64,000 nucleotides of DNA from assembly GCF_001729765.1 (NCBI RefSeq), contig NZ_CP017181.1, positions 4,816,258-4,880,257 of the forward strand. Reading direction: 5' to 3'. This DNA comes from Enterobacter kobei. GTDB lineage: Bacteria; Pseudomonadota; Gammaproteobacteria; Enterobacterales; Enterobacteriaceae. The first letter of the stretch is position 1. Each line of letters starts with the position of its first letter. The translations under genes were made by a program, and so were the position numbers. Below are positions 13,797 to 24,069 of this stretch, one piece after another. The notes below the pieces were generated by a model that had not been told where the DNA came from, ran no database searches, and saw only the letters and a program-made list of their open reading frames with translations.

Positions 13797-14504
13797 ATGC
13801 CATTAAGCGCACAACAGCTGGCCGCCCAAAAAAACCTCTCCTATGTGCTGGCAGAAAAGCTGGCGCAGCGGATTTTAGCGGGAAAATATGCCCCGGGCAG
13901 CATCCTGCCGGGTGAAATGGAGTTGGGCGAGCAGTTTGGGGTGAGCCGTACCGCCGTTCGTGAAGCGGTGAAAACCCTGACGGCAAAAGGGATGGTTCTC
14001 CCGCGCCCGCGCATTGGTACGCGCGTGATGCCGCAGAGTAACTGGAATTTTCTCGATCAGGAGCTGCTCTCCTGGTGGATGACCGAAGATAACTTTCATC
14101 AGGTGGTCGATCACTTCCTCGTGATGCGTAGCAGCCTTGAACCCCAGGCCTGCCTGCTTGCCGCCACGCTCGGAACAGCAGAGCAGAAAGCGCAACTTAA
14201 CGCGTTGATGGAAGAAATGGTATTCCTGAAAAAACACTTCAACCGGGAACGCTGGGTTGAGGTCGATATGGCCTGGCATGAACATATCTATATGATGAGC
14301 GCCAATCCCTTCCTGACCTCCTTTGCCTCGTTATTCCATTCGGTGTACCACACCTACTTTTCCTCTATTACACAAGACGAAGTGGTAAAGCTGGATTTGC
14401 ATCAGGCGATAGTGGATGCCATTCAGGAGAGCGACGGGCAGCGAGCCCTGAGTGCGTGCCAGGCATTGCTGGCCGCGCCAACCCACCAGCAGGTAGATAA
14501 ATGA
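13797..14504 (+). CDS. yieP: GntR/FadR-family transcriptional regulator YieP
   Basis: 235-residue regulator. The N-terminal winged helix-turn-helix (about 18-80) contains [25 protein letters not shown], and a C-terminal helical FCD effector domain carries conserved histidines (HEHIY, HSVYH) that usually bind a metal. It is close to E. coli YieP but 5 residues longer at the C-terminus. It overlaps hsrA by 4 bases (ATGA), so it may control that exporter. AAGGA lies upstream of the ATG. Confidence 0.93.
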   Translation: MPLSAQQLAAQKNLSYVLAEKLAQRILAGKYAPGSILPGEMELGEQFGVSRTAVREAVKTLTAKGMVLPRPRIGTRVMPQSNWNFLDQELLSWWMTEDNFHQVVDHFLVMRSSLEPQACLLAATLGTAEQKAQLNALMEEMVFLKKHFNRERWVEVDMAWHEHIYMMSANPFLTSFASLFHSVYHTYFSSITQDEVVKLDLHQAIVDAIQESDGQRALSACQALLAAPTHQQVDK

Positions 14505-15934
14505 CAAAGAAAAAAGCGCGCAGCATGGCCGGATTGCCGTGGATTGCAGCCATGGCGTTCTTTATGCAGGCACTGGATGCCACCATCCTCCACACAGCGC
14601 TTCCCGCCATTGCACAAAGCCTCAACCGCTCCCCGCTGGCAATGCAATCCGCCATCATCAGCTATACCCTGACGGTGGCGATGCTGATCCCGGTAAGCGG
14701 CTGGCTGGCTGACCGCTTCGGTACCCGCAGAGTTTTCATGCTGGCCGTAACGCTCTTTACCCTGGGTTCGCTGGCCTGCGCGCTCTCCACATCCTTAACA
14801 GAGCTGGTTATCTTCCGCGTGTTACAGGGCATTGGCGGCGCGATGATGATGCCCGTGGCGCGCCTGGCATTGCTGCGTGCCTACCCACGCAGCGAGCTGC
14901 TTCCCGTGCTCAACTTCGTCACCATGCCGGGCCTCGTCGGCCCGATACTGGGCCCGGTACTCGGCGGCGTGTTTGTGACCTGGGCAAGCTGGCACTGGAT
15001 CTTCCTGATTAATATCCCGATTGGTGTGGCAGGGCTGTTCTACGCTCGCAAATATATGCCCAACTTCACCACGCCAAGACGCAGCTTCGATATGGGCGGA
15101 TTTTTCCTGTTTGGTCTGAGCCTGGTGCTGTTCTCCAGCGGGATGGAGCTGTTTGGTGAGAAAATCGTTGAAACGTGGCTGGCACTGGCCGTCATCCTCA
15201 GCGGTATTCTGCTTTTCCTTCTTTATATACGTCATGCGCGTCGCCACCCGACACCGCTTATCTCTTTATCGCTGTTTAACACCCGGACCTTCTCCGTCGG
15301 GATTGCAGGAAACATAGCTTCACGCCTGGGGACAGGATGCGTACCGTTCCTGATGCCATTGATGTTGCAGGTAGGTTTTGGCTATCCGGCCCTGATTGCC
15401 GGCTGCATGATGGCGCCCACGGCAATGGGTTCAATTCTGGCAAAATCAACCGTTACGCAGGTACTGCGCTGGTTTGGCTATCGTAAGACGCTGGTTGGCG
15501 TGACGATCTTTATCGGCCTGATGATTGCGCAATTCTCTCTGCAATCCGCCTCTCTTCCCGTCTGGATGCTGATCCTGCCGTTGTTTGTGCTGGGCATGGC
15601 AATGTCGACGCAATTTACGTCGATGAACACCATTACCCTTGCCGATCTGACTGACGACAATGCCAGTAGCGGCAACAGCGTGCTGGCGGTAACGCAGCAG
15701 CTGTCGATCAGTTTAGGGGTGGCGGTAAGTGCAGCAGTGCTGCGCTTTTATGAGGGTTTTGACAGCGCGAATACCGTTGAGCAGTTCCACTATACCTTTA
15801 TTACGATGGGCGCACTCACGGTGGTATCGGCGCTGGTCTTTATGCTGTTAAAACCGAAAGACGGCCGAAACCTGATCAAAGAGCGCCACAAAGCAAAGGC
15901 TAAACCGAACCCCGTTCCATCAGAACAGGAGTAA
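14501..15934 (+). CDS. hsrA: MFS drug:H+ antiporter HsrA (YieO)
   Basis: 477-residue inner-membrane transporter of the DHA2 (14-helix) branch of the major facilitator superfamily, homologous to E. coli HsrA/YieO. Visible are the motif-A loop [13 protein letters not shown] and the motif-C-like [10 protein letters not shown]. The substrate is unproven; the E. coli name reflects an effect on homocysteine resistance. It is coupled to yieP by a 4-base overlap, and its 3' end overlaps convergent rbsR by 35 bases. Confidence 0.92.
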   Translation: MTKKKARSMAGLPWIAAMAFFMQALDATILHTALPAIAQSLNRSPLAMQSAIISYTLTVAMLIPVSGWLADRFGTRRVFMLAVTLFTLGSLACALSTSLTELVIFRVLQGIGGAMMMPVARLALLRAYPRSELLPVLNFVTMPGLVGPILGPVLGGVFVTWASWHWIFLINIPIGVAGLFYARKYMPNFTTPRRSFDMGGFFLFGLSLVLFSSGMELFGEKIVETWLALAVILSGILLFLLYIRHARRHPTPLISLSLFNTRTFSVGIAGNIASRLGTGCVPFLMPLMLQVGFGYPALIAGCMMAPTAMGSILAKSTVTQVLRWFGYRKTLVGVTIFIGLMIAQFSLQSASLPVWMLILPLFVLGMAMSTQFTSMNTITLADLTDDNASSGNSVLAVTQQLSISLGVAVSAAVLRFYEGFDSANTVEQFHYTFITMGALTVVSALVFMLLKPKDGRNLIKERHKAKAKPNPVPSEQE

Positions 15935-16892
15935 GCTGCAGACGTTGCTGTTGCAGCGTGGGCTGCGCCATTCGGTGGATCAACACATCAATGGCCAGCT
16001 CACCCAATTCATCTTTCGGCTGATGAATGGTGGTCAGCGGCGGCGTCATGTAGCGCGCCAGTTCGATATCATCGTAGCCAATGATCGCCATATCGTCCGG
16101 AACGCGTAACCCCGCCTGATACAACGCCTGATAAGCACCAAATGCCATCGCATCGTTACCGATAAATACCGCCTGCGGACGCGGCTCTTGCATCAGCAAT
16201 GTCTGCATCGCCTCAAAGCCGCCGTTAAATTCGAAATCACCGGTGATCCGGTAGCCGTCAGGGATGGCAAGACCCGCGCGTTCCATCGCCGAGAGATAAC
16301 CTTCCAGACGCAAGCGCGCCGGGGTTTTATCCAGCGGGCCGGTAATGCAGGCGATGCGGGTATGACCTTTATCGATCAGATGCTGAGTTGCCATGTCGCC
16401 GCCCAGCAGGGAATTATCCTGAATCAGATCGCTGGTCCCATCGAACGGCGCCCAGTCCATCATCACCGTAGGAATTGAAGGGTAGCGCTGGATAATCTCT
16501 TTCGACGGTTGATGGGTTTCGGTACAGAGCAGCAATAACCCGTCGACGCGTTTTTGCATCAGCGTTTCCAGGTTACGGTTCATGCGCTGTTCGTCACCCT
16601 CGGTATTGCACAGCACCAGACTGTAGCCACGCTCGAAGCAGCTGCGCTCTACGCCGCGAACAAGTTCAGAATAAAAAGGGTTGGTACTGGCGGTGATCAG
16701 CATACCGATGGTGCGCGTCTGGTTAAGCTTAAGGCTGCGCGCCAGCGCCGACGGCGCATAGTTGAGATCTTTTACTGCGGCTTCGACTTTCTCCCGAATC
16801 GCCTCGCTAACGAAACGATCGTTATTAATAACGTGAGAGACAGTCGAAGTAGAAACGCCCGCCATGCGGGCGACATCTTTCATCGTAGCCAA
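15900..16892 (-). CDS. rbsR: ribose operon repressor RbsR
   Basis: 330-residue LacI-family repressor. The N-terminal helix-turn-helix and hinge ([22 protein letters not shown], then [12 protein letters not shown]) precede a periplasmic-binding-protein-like ribose domain. It is the last gene of the rbs operon, 3 bp after rbsK. Perfect LacI-type palindromes upstream of rbsD are its likely targets. Its 3' end overlaps hsrA. Confidence 0.96.
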   Translation of the reverse strand: MATMKDVARMAGVSTSTVSHVINNDRFVSEAIREKVEAAVKDLNYAPSALARSLKLNQTRTIGMLITASTNPFYSELVRGVERSCFERGYSLVLCNTEGDEQRMNRNLETLMQKRVDGLLLLCTETHQPSKEIIQRYPSIPTVMMDWAPFDGTSDLIQDNSLLGGDMATQHLIDKGHTRIACITGPLDKTPARLRLEGYLSAMERAGLAIPDGYRITGDFEFNGGFEAMQTLLMQEPRPQAVFIGNDAMAFGAYQALYQAGLRVPDDMAIIGYDDIELARYMTPPLTTIHQPKDELGELAIDVLIHRMAQPTLQQQRLQLTPVLMERGSV

Positions 16893-16895
16893 GCG

Positions 16896-17825
16896 TTACC
16901 CCTGCTGACTTAAGAATTCATCGATCTCTTTGCGCCACGGTACGGAAGGCTGTGCCCCTTTACGCGTCACCGCAATTGCGGCGGCGGCATGCGCAAAGCG
17001 GATCGCATCATCCATCACTTTGCCTTCCAGCAGCGCCGTCACCAGCGCACCGTTGAAGGTATCGCCTGCGGCAATCGTATCAATGGCTTTAACCCTGAAG
17101 CCCGGCACGCGACGCCCTTCGCCGTTTACGCTTGCCCACACCCCACGGCTGCCAAGAGTAATGATAACGGTCCCGATGCCCTTTTCATGCAACACTTTCG
17201 CCGCACGCGCGGCATTATCATCATTTTCAACACGAATGCCCGTCAGCTTTTCCGCTTCGGTTTCGTTTGGCGTAATGATGTCCACCAGCGCCAACAACTC
17301 GTCTGATAATACACGGGCTGGAGCAGGGTTAAGTACGACAGTGGTATGGTTTTCATGCGCAATTTTGGCGGCGGCCAGCACGCTTTCAACCGGTGACTCC
17401 AGCTGCATCAGCAGGGCTTCGGCTCCACCGATGAGTGCTCGTTGCGCTTCTACGCGCGCCGTCGTCAGCGCAGCGTTAGCACCCGCATGAATACCGATGA
17501 CATTCTCACCTTCAGCGTTGACGAAAATCAGCGCCACGCCGGTAGACTCCCCCGCAACAACGCTGACCGGCGCGATATCAATATTATCGCTGGCCAGCTG
17601 TTTACGTACGCGCTCACCGGTATCGTCATCACCCGTGCAGGCGATAAACGCAATATTCGCCCCACTGCGTCCGGCGGCGACGGCCTGGTTTGCGCCCTTA
17701 CCGCCAAATGCTACCTGGTACTGATTACCCGTGACGGTTTCGCCCGGTGCAGGGAATAATTCAAGGTTAAGAATGTGATCGGCATTGATACTGCCAAGGA
17801 CGACGAGGTTACCTGCGGTTTTCAT
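16896..17825 (-). CDS. rbsK: ribokinase
   Basis: 309-residue PfkB-family kinase that converts ribose to ribose 5-phosphate. The first signature GGKGANQAVAAGRSG and the second DTIAAGDTFNGAL, with the catalytic aspartate, are intact. I chose the ATG at 17825 by homology; an ATG at 17840 is an alternative adding 5 residues and has a slightly better Shine-Dalgarno-like GGTGG. Confidence 0.95.
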   Translation of the reverse strand: MKTAGNLVVLGSINADHILNLELFPAPGETVTGNQYQVAFGGKGANQAVAAGRSGANIAFIACTGDDDTGERVRKQLASDNIDIAPVSVVAGESTGVALIFVNAEGENVIGIHAGANAALTTARVEAQRALIGGAEALLMQLESPVESVLAAAKIAHENHTTVVLNPAPARVLSDELLALVDIITPNETEAEKLTGIRVENDDNAARAAKVLHEKGIGTVIITLGSRGVWASVNGEGRRVPGFRVKAIDTIAAGDTFNGALVTALLEGKVMDDAIRFAHAAAAIAVTRKGAQPSVPWRKEIDEFLSQQG

Positions 17826-17847
17826 GGTTGGATTGTCCATCTGAGAG

Positions 17848-17871
17848 CGCCACCGGTGTTAACCGGTGGCG
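17848..17871 (-). promoter_or_regulatory. rbsB-rbsK intercistronic stem-loop
   Basis: A perfect 10-bp stem CGCCACCGGT/ACCGGTGGCG with a GTTA-type loop lies between rbsB and rbsK, with no T run after it. It probably stabilises the upstream rbsDACB message, so that the binding protein is made in excess over the kinase. Confidence 0.6.
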
Positions 17872-17931
17872 TATGCCACACTTTTCTTTATTGGTGTCCC
17901 TCAGGCAGCCAGCGACTGCCTGATTCGCCTT

Positions 17932-18822
17932 TTACTGCTTGATGACCAGCTTCAGGTCAACAGGGTATTTGGCCTGAACTTTTTCGCCCTTCAGCACTTT
18001 GTCGGCAGTTTGTACGCCAGTCGCGCCAATCTGCTCAGGCAGCTGAGCGATGGTCGCAGCCAGTTTGCCATCATTTACCGCTTTTTCACCATCCGGCGTA
18101 CCGTCAAATCCGACAACCATCACATCAGATTTACCTGCAGTCTGCAGGGCACGCAGCGCACCCAGCGCCATCTCATCGTTCTGTGCAAACACAGCCTGCA
18201 CGTCAGGATGTGCGGTCAGCAGGTTCTGCATAACGTTCAGACCTTTAGTACGGTCGAAGTCTGCTGGCTGGCTCGCCAGGACGTTGAATTTGTGTGCAGC
18301 AACAGCTTGCTGGAAGCCTTCGCCACGCTCACGCGCTGCGGACGTCCCGGCAATCCCCTGCAGTTCGATGACTTTGGCGCCTTCACCGGCTTTCTTCGCA
18401 ATGTAATCACCGGCGATTTTACCGCCCAGCACGTTATCAGACGCGATGTGGCTGACTACATCGCCTTTGTTCGCCTGACGGTCCAGCGTGATCACCGGAA
18501 TTTTCGCCTGGTTTGCCATTTTAACGGCGTTACCTACGGCGTCAGAATCGGTTGGGTTGATCAGCAGGATTTTGGTGCCACGAACGGTTAAGTCCTGAAC
18601 GTTCGCCAGCTCTTTCGCCGGGTTGTTCTGAGAATCCAGCACGACCAGGTTGTAACCCAGCTTGTCAGCTTCTTTCTGCGCACCATCCTTCAGGGAGACG
18701 AAGAACGGGTTGTTAAGGGTAGAGACAACCAGCGCGATGGTGTCTTTCGCCATGGCGTTAGCACTTACGGTTGCGCTCAGCGCGACAGCGGAAACCAGAG
18801 TAGCCAGTTTTTTCATGTTCAT
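17932..18822 (-). CDS. rbsB: ribose ABC transporter substrate-binding protein
   Basis: 296-residue periplasmic ribose-binding protein, also the ligand carrier for chemotaxis through Trg. The signal peptide is about residues 1-25 (ending SANAMA), and mature [16 protein letters not shown] matches the E. coli protein, with ligand residues in DRQ and NDEMA segments. It is followed by a stabilising stem-loop before rbsK. Confidence 0.97.
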   Translation of the reverse strand: MNMKKLATLVSAVALSATVSANAMAKDTIALVVSTLNNPFFVSLKDGAQKEADKLGYNLVVLDSQNNPAKELANVQDLTVRGTKILLINPTDSDAVGNAVKMANQAKIPVITLDRQANKGDVVSHIASDNVLGGKIAGDYIAKKAGEGAKVIELQGIAGTSAARERGEGFQQAVAAHKFNVLASQPADFDRTKGLNVMQNLLTAHPDVQAVFAQNDEMALGALRALQTAGKSDVMVVGFDGTPDGEKAVNDGKLAATIAQLPEQIGATGVQTADKVLKGEKVQAKYPVDLKLVIKQ

Positions 18823-18849
18823 ATCTAAGATGTCCTGTAGTGTCGTCAG

Positions 18850-19815
18850 TTACTGTTTTTTGTTGTCTACCAGTACCGCCAGCAAAATCACCACTGCCTT
18901 AACGATCATCTGGTAATAGGAGGAAACACCTAACAAATTCAAACCATTATTCAGGAAACCGAGGATCAGTGCGCCGATCAATGTCCCAACAATGCGACCT
19001 TTACCGCCCGCCAGACTCGTACCGCCCAGAACCACCGCCGCGATGGCATCCAGTTCATAGCCCGTACCCGCCGTTGGCTGCGCAGAAGAAAGACGCGCCA
19101 CTTCGATGATGCCCGCCAGAGAGGCCAGCAGGCCGCACAGGGAGTAAACGATAATTTTGACTTTATTGACGCTAATACCGGACAGACGCGTTGCCGCTTC
19201 GTTACCGCCCAGCGCATAAATGTAACGACCCAGACGAGTGTGATGCAGCATGTACCACGCCGCCAGGAAGACGATAGCCATGATCCAGACCGGCGTCGGG
19301 ACGCCCAGCGGACGGCCAATACCGAACCAGCCAAACAGATCGGCATTATCCGTAAACCCGGTATTGACCGGGCTACCGTTGGTGTAGACCATGGTCACAC
19401 CGCGCAGCAGCAGCATCATTACCAGCGTGGCGATAAACGCCTGAACACGCCCTTTTGCCACGATTACGCCGGTTACAGCGCCAATCGCCGCGCCTGCTGC
19501 CAGTGCAGCGGCAACCGCCACCAGCGCGTTGACTTCAATCCCGACAAGCGAAGCGGCGATCGCACCGGTGAGCGCCAGCAGGGAACCGACGGACAGATCG
19601 ATACCCGAGGTCAAAATCACCAGCGTCATCCCGACCGCCATAATGGCGTTCACAGACGTCTGCTGCAGAATGTTGAAGAGGTTATTAACGGTGAAGAAAT
19701 TCGGGCTCATGGTCGATACAATCGCGATCAGCACCAGCAGGGCAATCAGCGATTTTTGTTCCATCAGCCATGCCTTTGTGAAATAGCGGCGACCAGAAAC
19801 AGCCTGGGTAGTCAT
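18850..19815 (-). CDS. rbsC: ribose ABC transporter permease
   Basis: 321-residue multi-span inner-membrane protein that forms the ribose channel as a dimer with RbsA. Hydrophobic helices run throughout, and the conserved segment GIDLSVGSLLALTGA lies about residues 70-85. It sits 4 bp after rbsA and 27 bp before rbsB. Confidence 0.96.
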   Translation of the reverse strand: MTTQAVSGRRYFTKAWLMEQKSLIALLVLIAIVSTMSPNFFTVNNLFNILQQTSVNAIMAVGMTLVILTSGIDLSVGSLLALTGAIAASLVGIEVNALVAVAAALAAGAAIGAVTGVIVAKGRVQAFIATLVMMLLLRGVTMVYTNGSPVNTGFTDNADLFGWFGIGRPLGVPTPVWIMAIVFLAAWYMLHHTRLGRYIYALGGNEAATRLSGISVNKVKIIVYSLCGLLASLAGIIEVARLSSAQPTAGTGYELDAIAAVVLGGTSLAGGKGRIVGTLIGALILGFLNNGLNLLGVSSYYQMIVKAVVILLAVLVDNKKQ

Positions 19816-19819
19816 CTTC

Positions 19820-21325
19820 TTACTCCTGATTCACGCGATTAAGCTTGCCCACAGCGGCAGCCATCAGAACTTCCTGGGTGGCCTGCTCGCGAGTGAATTC
19901 ACCGCCGAGATGCCCTTCATGCATGACGATAATGCGATCGCTCATGCCTAATACTTCTGGCATCTCGGAAGAGACCAGAATGATGCTCAGCCCGTCGGCC
20001 TTGAACTGGTTAATCAGCTGATAGATCTCTTTCTTTGCGCCCACGTCTACGCCGCGGGTTGGCTCGTCGAGGATCAAGACTTTCGGGCGCGTCATCAGCC
20101 CGCGGGCAATCGCCACTTTCTGCTGATTACCACCGGACAACAGGCCAATCGCCTGCTCCATTGACGGCGTTTTGACGTTAAAAAGACGGATAAAATCACT
20201 GACCGCCTGCTGCTCGTCTTTATGCTTAAGGCTGCCGCCGCTGCGGCTGAAATAGCGCAGCGCGGTAAGCGACATGTTCTCTTTTACCGACATGCCCAGC
20301 ACTAAACCGTCGCGCTTGCGGTCTTCAGAGATATAGACGATACCGTTCGCCAGTCCATCCTGCGGAGAGCGCGTCACCACTTCATGACCGTCGAGGGTGA
20401 CATAACCGCTGGTGCGCGGCAGTGCGCCGTAGAGCACTTTCATCAGTTCGGTACGTCCCGCGCCCATCAGACCCGCGACACCGAGGATCTCACCCTGGCG
20501 CAGGGTAAAGGTCACATCGTGAACGCCCGGACCGCAGAGGTTATCCACCTTCAGGCGGATCTCACCCGGTGCTTTATCCAGACGCGGATACTGATCTTCC
20601 AGCTTACGTCCCACCATCATTTCGATGAGCGTATCTTCGGTCAGCGTCGCCACTTCGCGCTCGGCAATAAACTGCCCGTCGCGGAAGACGGTGACGTCAT
20701 CGCAAATCTCGAAGATCTCTTTCATGCGGTGAGAAATATAGACAATCCCACGTCCCTGCGATTTCAGCTCGCGGATCACGCGGAACAGGGATTCGGTTTC
20801 GGTATCAGTCAGAGCGTCGGTCGGCTCATCCATGATGATGACTTTGGATTCAAAGCTCAGCACCTTCGCGATTTCCACCATCTGCTGATCGCCGATGGAG
20901 AGCTCGCCTACCAGACGGTCGCTCTTAAAGCGCAGGTTCAGCTTCGCGAGCAGCTTGTCCGCTTCGGCGTACATGGTTTTCCAGTCGATTTTGCCAAACC
21001 GGTTCACAAACTCACGGCCGAGGAAGATGTTCTCCGCAATGGTGAGCTGCGGGATCAGGTTTAGCTCCTGGTGGATGATACCGATACCCGCTTCCTGAGA
21101 AGATTTCGGGCCGTTAAAGGTGGTCTCTTTACCCAGCCAGAGCAGCGAACCGGCATCACGCTGGTAGATCCCGGTCAGCACTTTCATCATGGTGGATTTG
21201 CCCGCACCGTTTTCGCCCACCAGCGCCATCACGCGACCGGAGTAGACATTCAGCGCCGCACCGGAGAGGGCTTTTACGCCCGGGAACGATTTATCGATCC
21301 CCTTGAGTTGCAGTAATGCGTCCAT
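19820..21325 (-). CDS. rbsA: ribose ABC transporter ATPase
   Basis: 501-residue protein with two fused nucleotide-binding domains. The first has Walker [10 protein letters not shown], the degenerate signature LSIGDQQM and Walker [11 protein letters not shown]. The second has a degenerate Walker [10 protein letters not shown], with signature LSGGNQQK and [11 protein letters not shown]. This asymmetry is normal for monosaccharide importers. I chose the ATG at 21325 (GAGG upstream, E. coli length); the frame extends 15 codons further. Confidence 0.96.
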   Translation of the reverse strand: MDALLQLKGIDKSFPGVKALSGAALNVYSGRVMALVGENGAGKSTMMKVLTGIYQRDAGSLLWLGKETTFNGPKSSQEAGIGIIHQELNLIPQLTIAENIFLGREFVNRFGKIDWKTMYAEADKLLAKLNLRFKSDRLVGELSIGDQQMVEIAKVLSFESKVIIMDEPTDALTDTETESLFRVIRELKSQGRGIVYISHRMKEIFEICDDVTVFRDGQFIAEREVATLTEDTLIEMMVGRKLEDQYPRLDKAPGEIRLKVDNLCGPGVHDVTFTLRQGEILGVAGLMGAGRTELMKVLYGALPRTSGYVTLDGHEVVTRSPQDGLANGIVYISEDRKRDGLVLGMSVKENMSLTALRYFSRSGGSLKHKDEQQAVSDFIRLFNVKTPSMEQAIGLLSGGNQQKVAIARGLMTRPKVLILDEPTRGVDVGAKKEIYQLINQFKADGLSIILVSSEMPEVLGMSDRIIVMHEGHLGGEFTREQATQEVLMAAAVGKLNRVNQE

Positions 21326-21332
21326 GATGGCC

Positions 21333-21752
21333 TCAGAAGGTGACGCCAGCACAGAGAATGATATTCGCATACGGGGAACACTCCCCGCTGCGAATCACCG
21401 CCTGACTGTCTGCGGTTTGTTGTTTGAACTGCTCGTGCGTTGTGTAACGAATTTCTATGGTGTTTCCCTGGTGTTGCTGCAGTTGCTCAATAAACTTAAG
21501 CAACGTTTCGTGGAGTTGCGGATTATGTTGTTTGATTTCCGCCGCGAGAATGGCCGCCTCAACCTGCATCTCCGACGTCACCACATCCAGTACCTGCATA
21601 AACGAAGGAACTCCCTGCGTTAACGCCATATCAATACGGGTTGTGCTGCGCGGAACCGGTAAGCCTGCATCGCAAACCACCAGCGTATCGGTATGACCAA
21701 GACGGGAAATGACCGATGAGATTTCTGAGTTGAGAACTGTGCCTTTCTTCAT
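21333..21752 (-). CDS. rbsD: D-ribose pyranase
   Basis: 139-residue first gene of the rbs operon. RbsD interconverts the beta-pyranose and beta-furanose forms of ribose, supplying the form the kinase uses. The sequence tracks E. coli RbsD throughout, including the catalytic-region H20 (RLGHTD) and the C-terminal [14 protein letters not shown]. The ATG at 21752 has GGAG upstream. It ends 7 bp before rbsA. Confidence 0.96.
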   Translation of the reverse strand: MKKGTVLNSEISSVISRLGHTDTLVVCDAGLPVPRSTTRIDMALTQGVPSFMQVLDVVTSEMQVEAAILAAEIKQHNPQLHETLLKFIEQLQQHQGNTIEIRYTTHEQFKQQTADSQAVIRSGECSPYANIILCAGVTF

Positions 21753-21765
21753 TTTCTGCTCCACT

Positions 21766-21781
21766 AGCGAAACGTTTCGCT
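21766..21781. promoter_or_regulatory. RbsR operator, promoter-proximal
   Basis: The perfect 16-bp palindrome AGCGAAACGTTTCGCT lies 13 bases before the rbsD start codon and overlaps the likely transcription start. It is identical to the core E. coli rbs operator as I recall it. Confidence 0.9.
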
Positions 21782-21787
21782 AAAAAG

Positions 21788-21793
21788 AGTGTA
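21788..21793 (-). promoter_or_regulatory. probable -10 of the rbs promoter
   Basis: TACACT on the minus strand, just upstream of the proximal operator. The -35 is poor, which is expected for a CRP-activated promoter; a TGTGA half-site lies near 21835-21839. Confidence 0.5.
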
Positions 21794-21846
21794 GCCGCAA
21801 GAGTGTTCAGAAAACCATCATGGCGTAACAGATTTGTGATCAACGT

Positions 21847-21858
21847 CGAAACGTTTCG
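21847..21858. promoter_or_regulatory. second, distal LacI-family operator
   Basis: CGAAACGTTTCG, a perfect 12-bp palindrome with the same core as the proximal operator. The two centres are 79 bp apart. Confidence 0.7.
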
Positions 21859-21888
21859 CTAAGTGAAATAGAGGGGGAGGTAAATGCA

Positions 21889-21914
21889 AAACGGTAACCG
21901 TCAGGTTACCGTTT
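21889..21914 (-). terminator. kup terminator
   Basis: An 11-bp perfect stem AAACGGTAACC/GGTTACCGTTT with a 4-base loop. On the minus strand it ends in TTTTGC, about 65 bases past the kup stop; the plus side also has a T run, so it may work in both directions. Confidence 0.7.
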
Positions 21915-21925
21915 TTTATGTTTGC

Positions 21926-21960
21926 GCCCTCTCCCTGTGGGAGAGGGGCGGGGTGAGGGC
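21926..21960. repeat. REP-like palindrome (CCCTCTCCC-TGT-GGGAGAGGG)
   Basis: A 9-bp perfect stem with a 3-base loop plus the tail GGGGTGAGGGC, between kup and its terminator. It belongs to the small family also seen at 8291 and 53267. Confidence 0.7.
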
Positions 21961-21978
21961 ATCAGCCCGCAGAAGGAC

Positions 21979-23847
21979 TTAAATCTCGACCTGCGTTCCC
22001 AGCTCAATCACGCGGTTAGGCGGGATCTCAAACTGGTCAGGCGCACGCAGGGCGTTACGCTGCAGGATAAGATAAAGCTTACCGCGCAGGCGCAAATACC
22101 AGGGACGCTTGCCGATAATCAGCGACTCGTGCGACATAAAGAACGACGTCTCCATCATCCGGCAACTTAACCCTTCAAGACCGCAGCGGTGGAACACCTC
22201 TTCGACATTTGGCGTTTCGCGCCAGCCGTAACTCGCCACCACGCGCCAGAATGTCGGGGACAGCTGCTCGATTTGCACGCGACGCACGTTGTGAACGTAC
22301 GGCGCATCTTCGGTACGCAACGTCAGCAGGATCACGCGCTCGTGCAGAACCTTGTTGTGCTTGAGGTTATGCATCAGCGCGAACGGGATGACGTTCAGGG
22401 CACGAGACATATACACCGCCGTTCCCGGCACGCGCACCGGCGGGGATTTCTCCAGGGAAGCGATCATCGCCTCCAGAGAGTTACCGTGCTCATGCATACG
22501 ACGCAGCAGACGGAAGCGCTCGCTCTTCCACGTGGTCATCACGATGAACATCACCAGACCCAGCGTCAGCGGCAGCCAGCCGCCGGAGACAATCTTGTCG
22601 AGGTTCGCAGAGAACAACGGTACGTCGATGCACAGGAAGCCCACCAGAATCATTGCCACAAGGAATTTATTCCAGTGCCAGTTTCGGTACGCCACGGTGG
22701 TGGAAAGAAGCGATGTCAGCACCATCGTACCGGTTACCGCAATACCGTACGCCGCCGCCAGGTTACTGGAGTGCTCAAAGCTCACGATAACAATCACAAC
22801 CGCGAAATAGAGCAGCCAGTTAACGAACGGAATGTAGATCTGACCCGACTCCATCTCAGAAGTATGGATGATGCGCATTGGCGAGAGATACCCCAGACGC
22901 ACGGCCTGGCGCGTCAGAGAGAACACCCCCGAAATCACCGCCTGAGAAGCAATGACGGTCGCCAGCGTCGCCAGAATCAGCATCGGTACCAGCGCCCAGT
23001 CAGGCGCCAGCAGGAAGAACGGGTTCTTAATCGCTTCCGGGTTCTTGAGCAGCAGCGCGCCCTGACCGAAGTAGTTCAGCACCAGCGACGGCAGCACCAC
23101 AATAAACCATGCCACGCGGATAGGCAGTTTCCCGAAGTGCCCCATATCGGCATACAACGCCTCAACGCCAGTGATGGAGAGCACGACCGCGCCAAGCGCC
23201 ACGAAGGAAACAACTTTATATTCGAGGAAGAAATGCACGGCCCAGTAAGGATTCAGGGCATGCAGCACTTCAGGGTTAGCAATAATGCTGCGCAAACCGA
23301 GGGCCGCGAGGATCAGGAACCAGGCCAGCATAATCGGCGCAAACAGTTTACCCACCAGCCCGGTACCGTGCTTCTGGATCGCAAACAGCAGCGTTAATAC
23401 GATTATCGCCAGCGGAACCACCCACGTATCGAGCTGTGGCGCAATAATCTCCAGGCCCTCTATCGCCGAGAGGACCGAAATGGCGGGTGTGATAACCACC
23501 TCTCCGTAGAAGAAACTGCCGCCGATCAGGCCGATAATCACCAGCACGGACGTCATTCTGGCGGAGGTGTTGCGCCCGGCAAGGGACATCAGGGTCAGGA
23601 TCCCGCCTTCGCCAGCGTTATCTGCACGCATAACGAAGGAGAGATATTTAACAGAAACAACCAGGATCAGCAGCCAGAAGATGAGTGACAAGAAGCCAAA
23701 CACGGCATCACGCTCAACACCAAAGCCAAACTGGCCGGACAGACATTCACGAAGCGTATAAAGCGGGCTGGTACCGATATCACCGTAGACAACCCCGATC
23801 GCAGCAAGCGTTATTGCGGGTAATGATTGCTTATTATCAGTGCTCAT
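21979..23847 (-). CDS. kup: low-affinity potassium transporter Kup
   Basis: 622-residue K+:H+ symporter of the KUP/HAK/KT family, used for K+ (and Cs+) uptake at low pH. About 12 membrane segments occupy the first 440 residues, beginning with the family motif [18 protein letters not shown] cytoplasmic C-terminal domain follows. Length and ends match E. coli Kup. It is divergent from ravA across 222 bp. Confidence 0.97.
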   Translation of the reverse strand: MSTDNKQSLPAITLAAIGVVYGDIGTSPLYTLRECLSGQFGFGVERDAVFGFLSLIFWLLILVVSVKYLSFVMRADNAGEGGILTLMSLAGRNTSARMTSVLVIIGLIGGSFFYGEVVITPAISVLSAIEGLEIIAPQLDTWVVPLAIIVLTLLFAIQKHGTGLVGKLFAPIMLAWFLILAALGLRSIIANPEVLHALNPYWAVHFFLEYKVVSFVALGAVVLSITGVEALYADMGHFGKLPIRVAWFIVVLPSLVLNYFGQGALLLKNPEAIKNPFFLLAPDWALVPMLILATLATVIASQAVISGVFSLTRQAVRLGYLSPMRIIHTSEMESGQIYIPFVNWLLYFAVVIVIVSFEHSSNLAAAYGIAVTGTMVLTSLLSTTVAYRNWHWNKFLVAMILVGFLCIDVPLFSANLDKIVSGGWLPLTLGLVMFIVMTTWKSERFRLLRRMHEHGNSLEAMIASLEKSPPVRVPGTAVYMSRALNVIPFALMHNLKHNKVLHERVILLTLRTEDAPYVHNVRRVQIEQLSPTFWRVVASYGWRETPNVEEVFHRCGLEGLSCRMMETSFFMSHESLIIGKRPWYLRLRGKLYLILQRNALRAPDQFEIPPNRVIELGTQVEI

Positions 23848-24018
23848 AGACTAGTCTTTTCGTTTAAATAACAAATGTGTTCCCGGTCCCTTGGCCCACA
23901 AAAAGCGCACAGTATGCACGATTCGTTGCAAAATCGAACCCCTAAATGCAACCGCATTAATGTAGCGCAAAGAAAATTGCGCCGCACTTCAGCCTATTAC
24001 CAGCTCTGACTGAAACGT

Positions 24019-24025
24019 CTATACT
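24019..24025 (+). promoter_or_regulatory. probable sigma-S type -10 of ravA-viaA
   Basis: CTATACT lies 45 bases before the ravA ATG and matches the sigma-S preference CTAYACT. In E. coli ravA-viaA is sigma-S dependent. Confidence 0.6.
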
Positions 24026-24069
24026 CGCTTCAATTGGCCGCCACGACGGCGAAAGGATGCAAAACTATT

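Noticed and set aside
13875..14285. Antisense frames within yieP and the hsrA start
   Set aside because: They overlap clear full-length genes on the plus strand and have no domain signature.
22189..23397. 402-codon open frame antisense to kup
   Set aside because: It is fully covered by kup in a GC-rich membrane gene; the translation is rich in His, Arg and Gln, as expected of a shadow frame.
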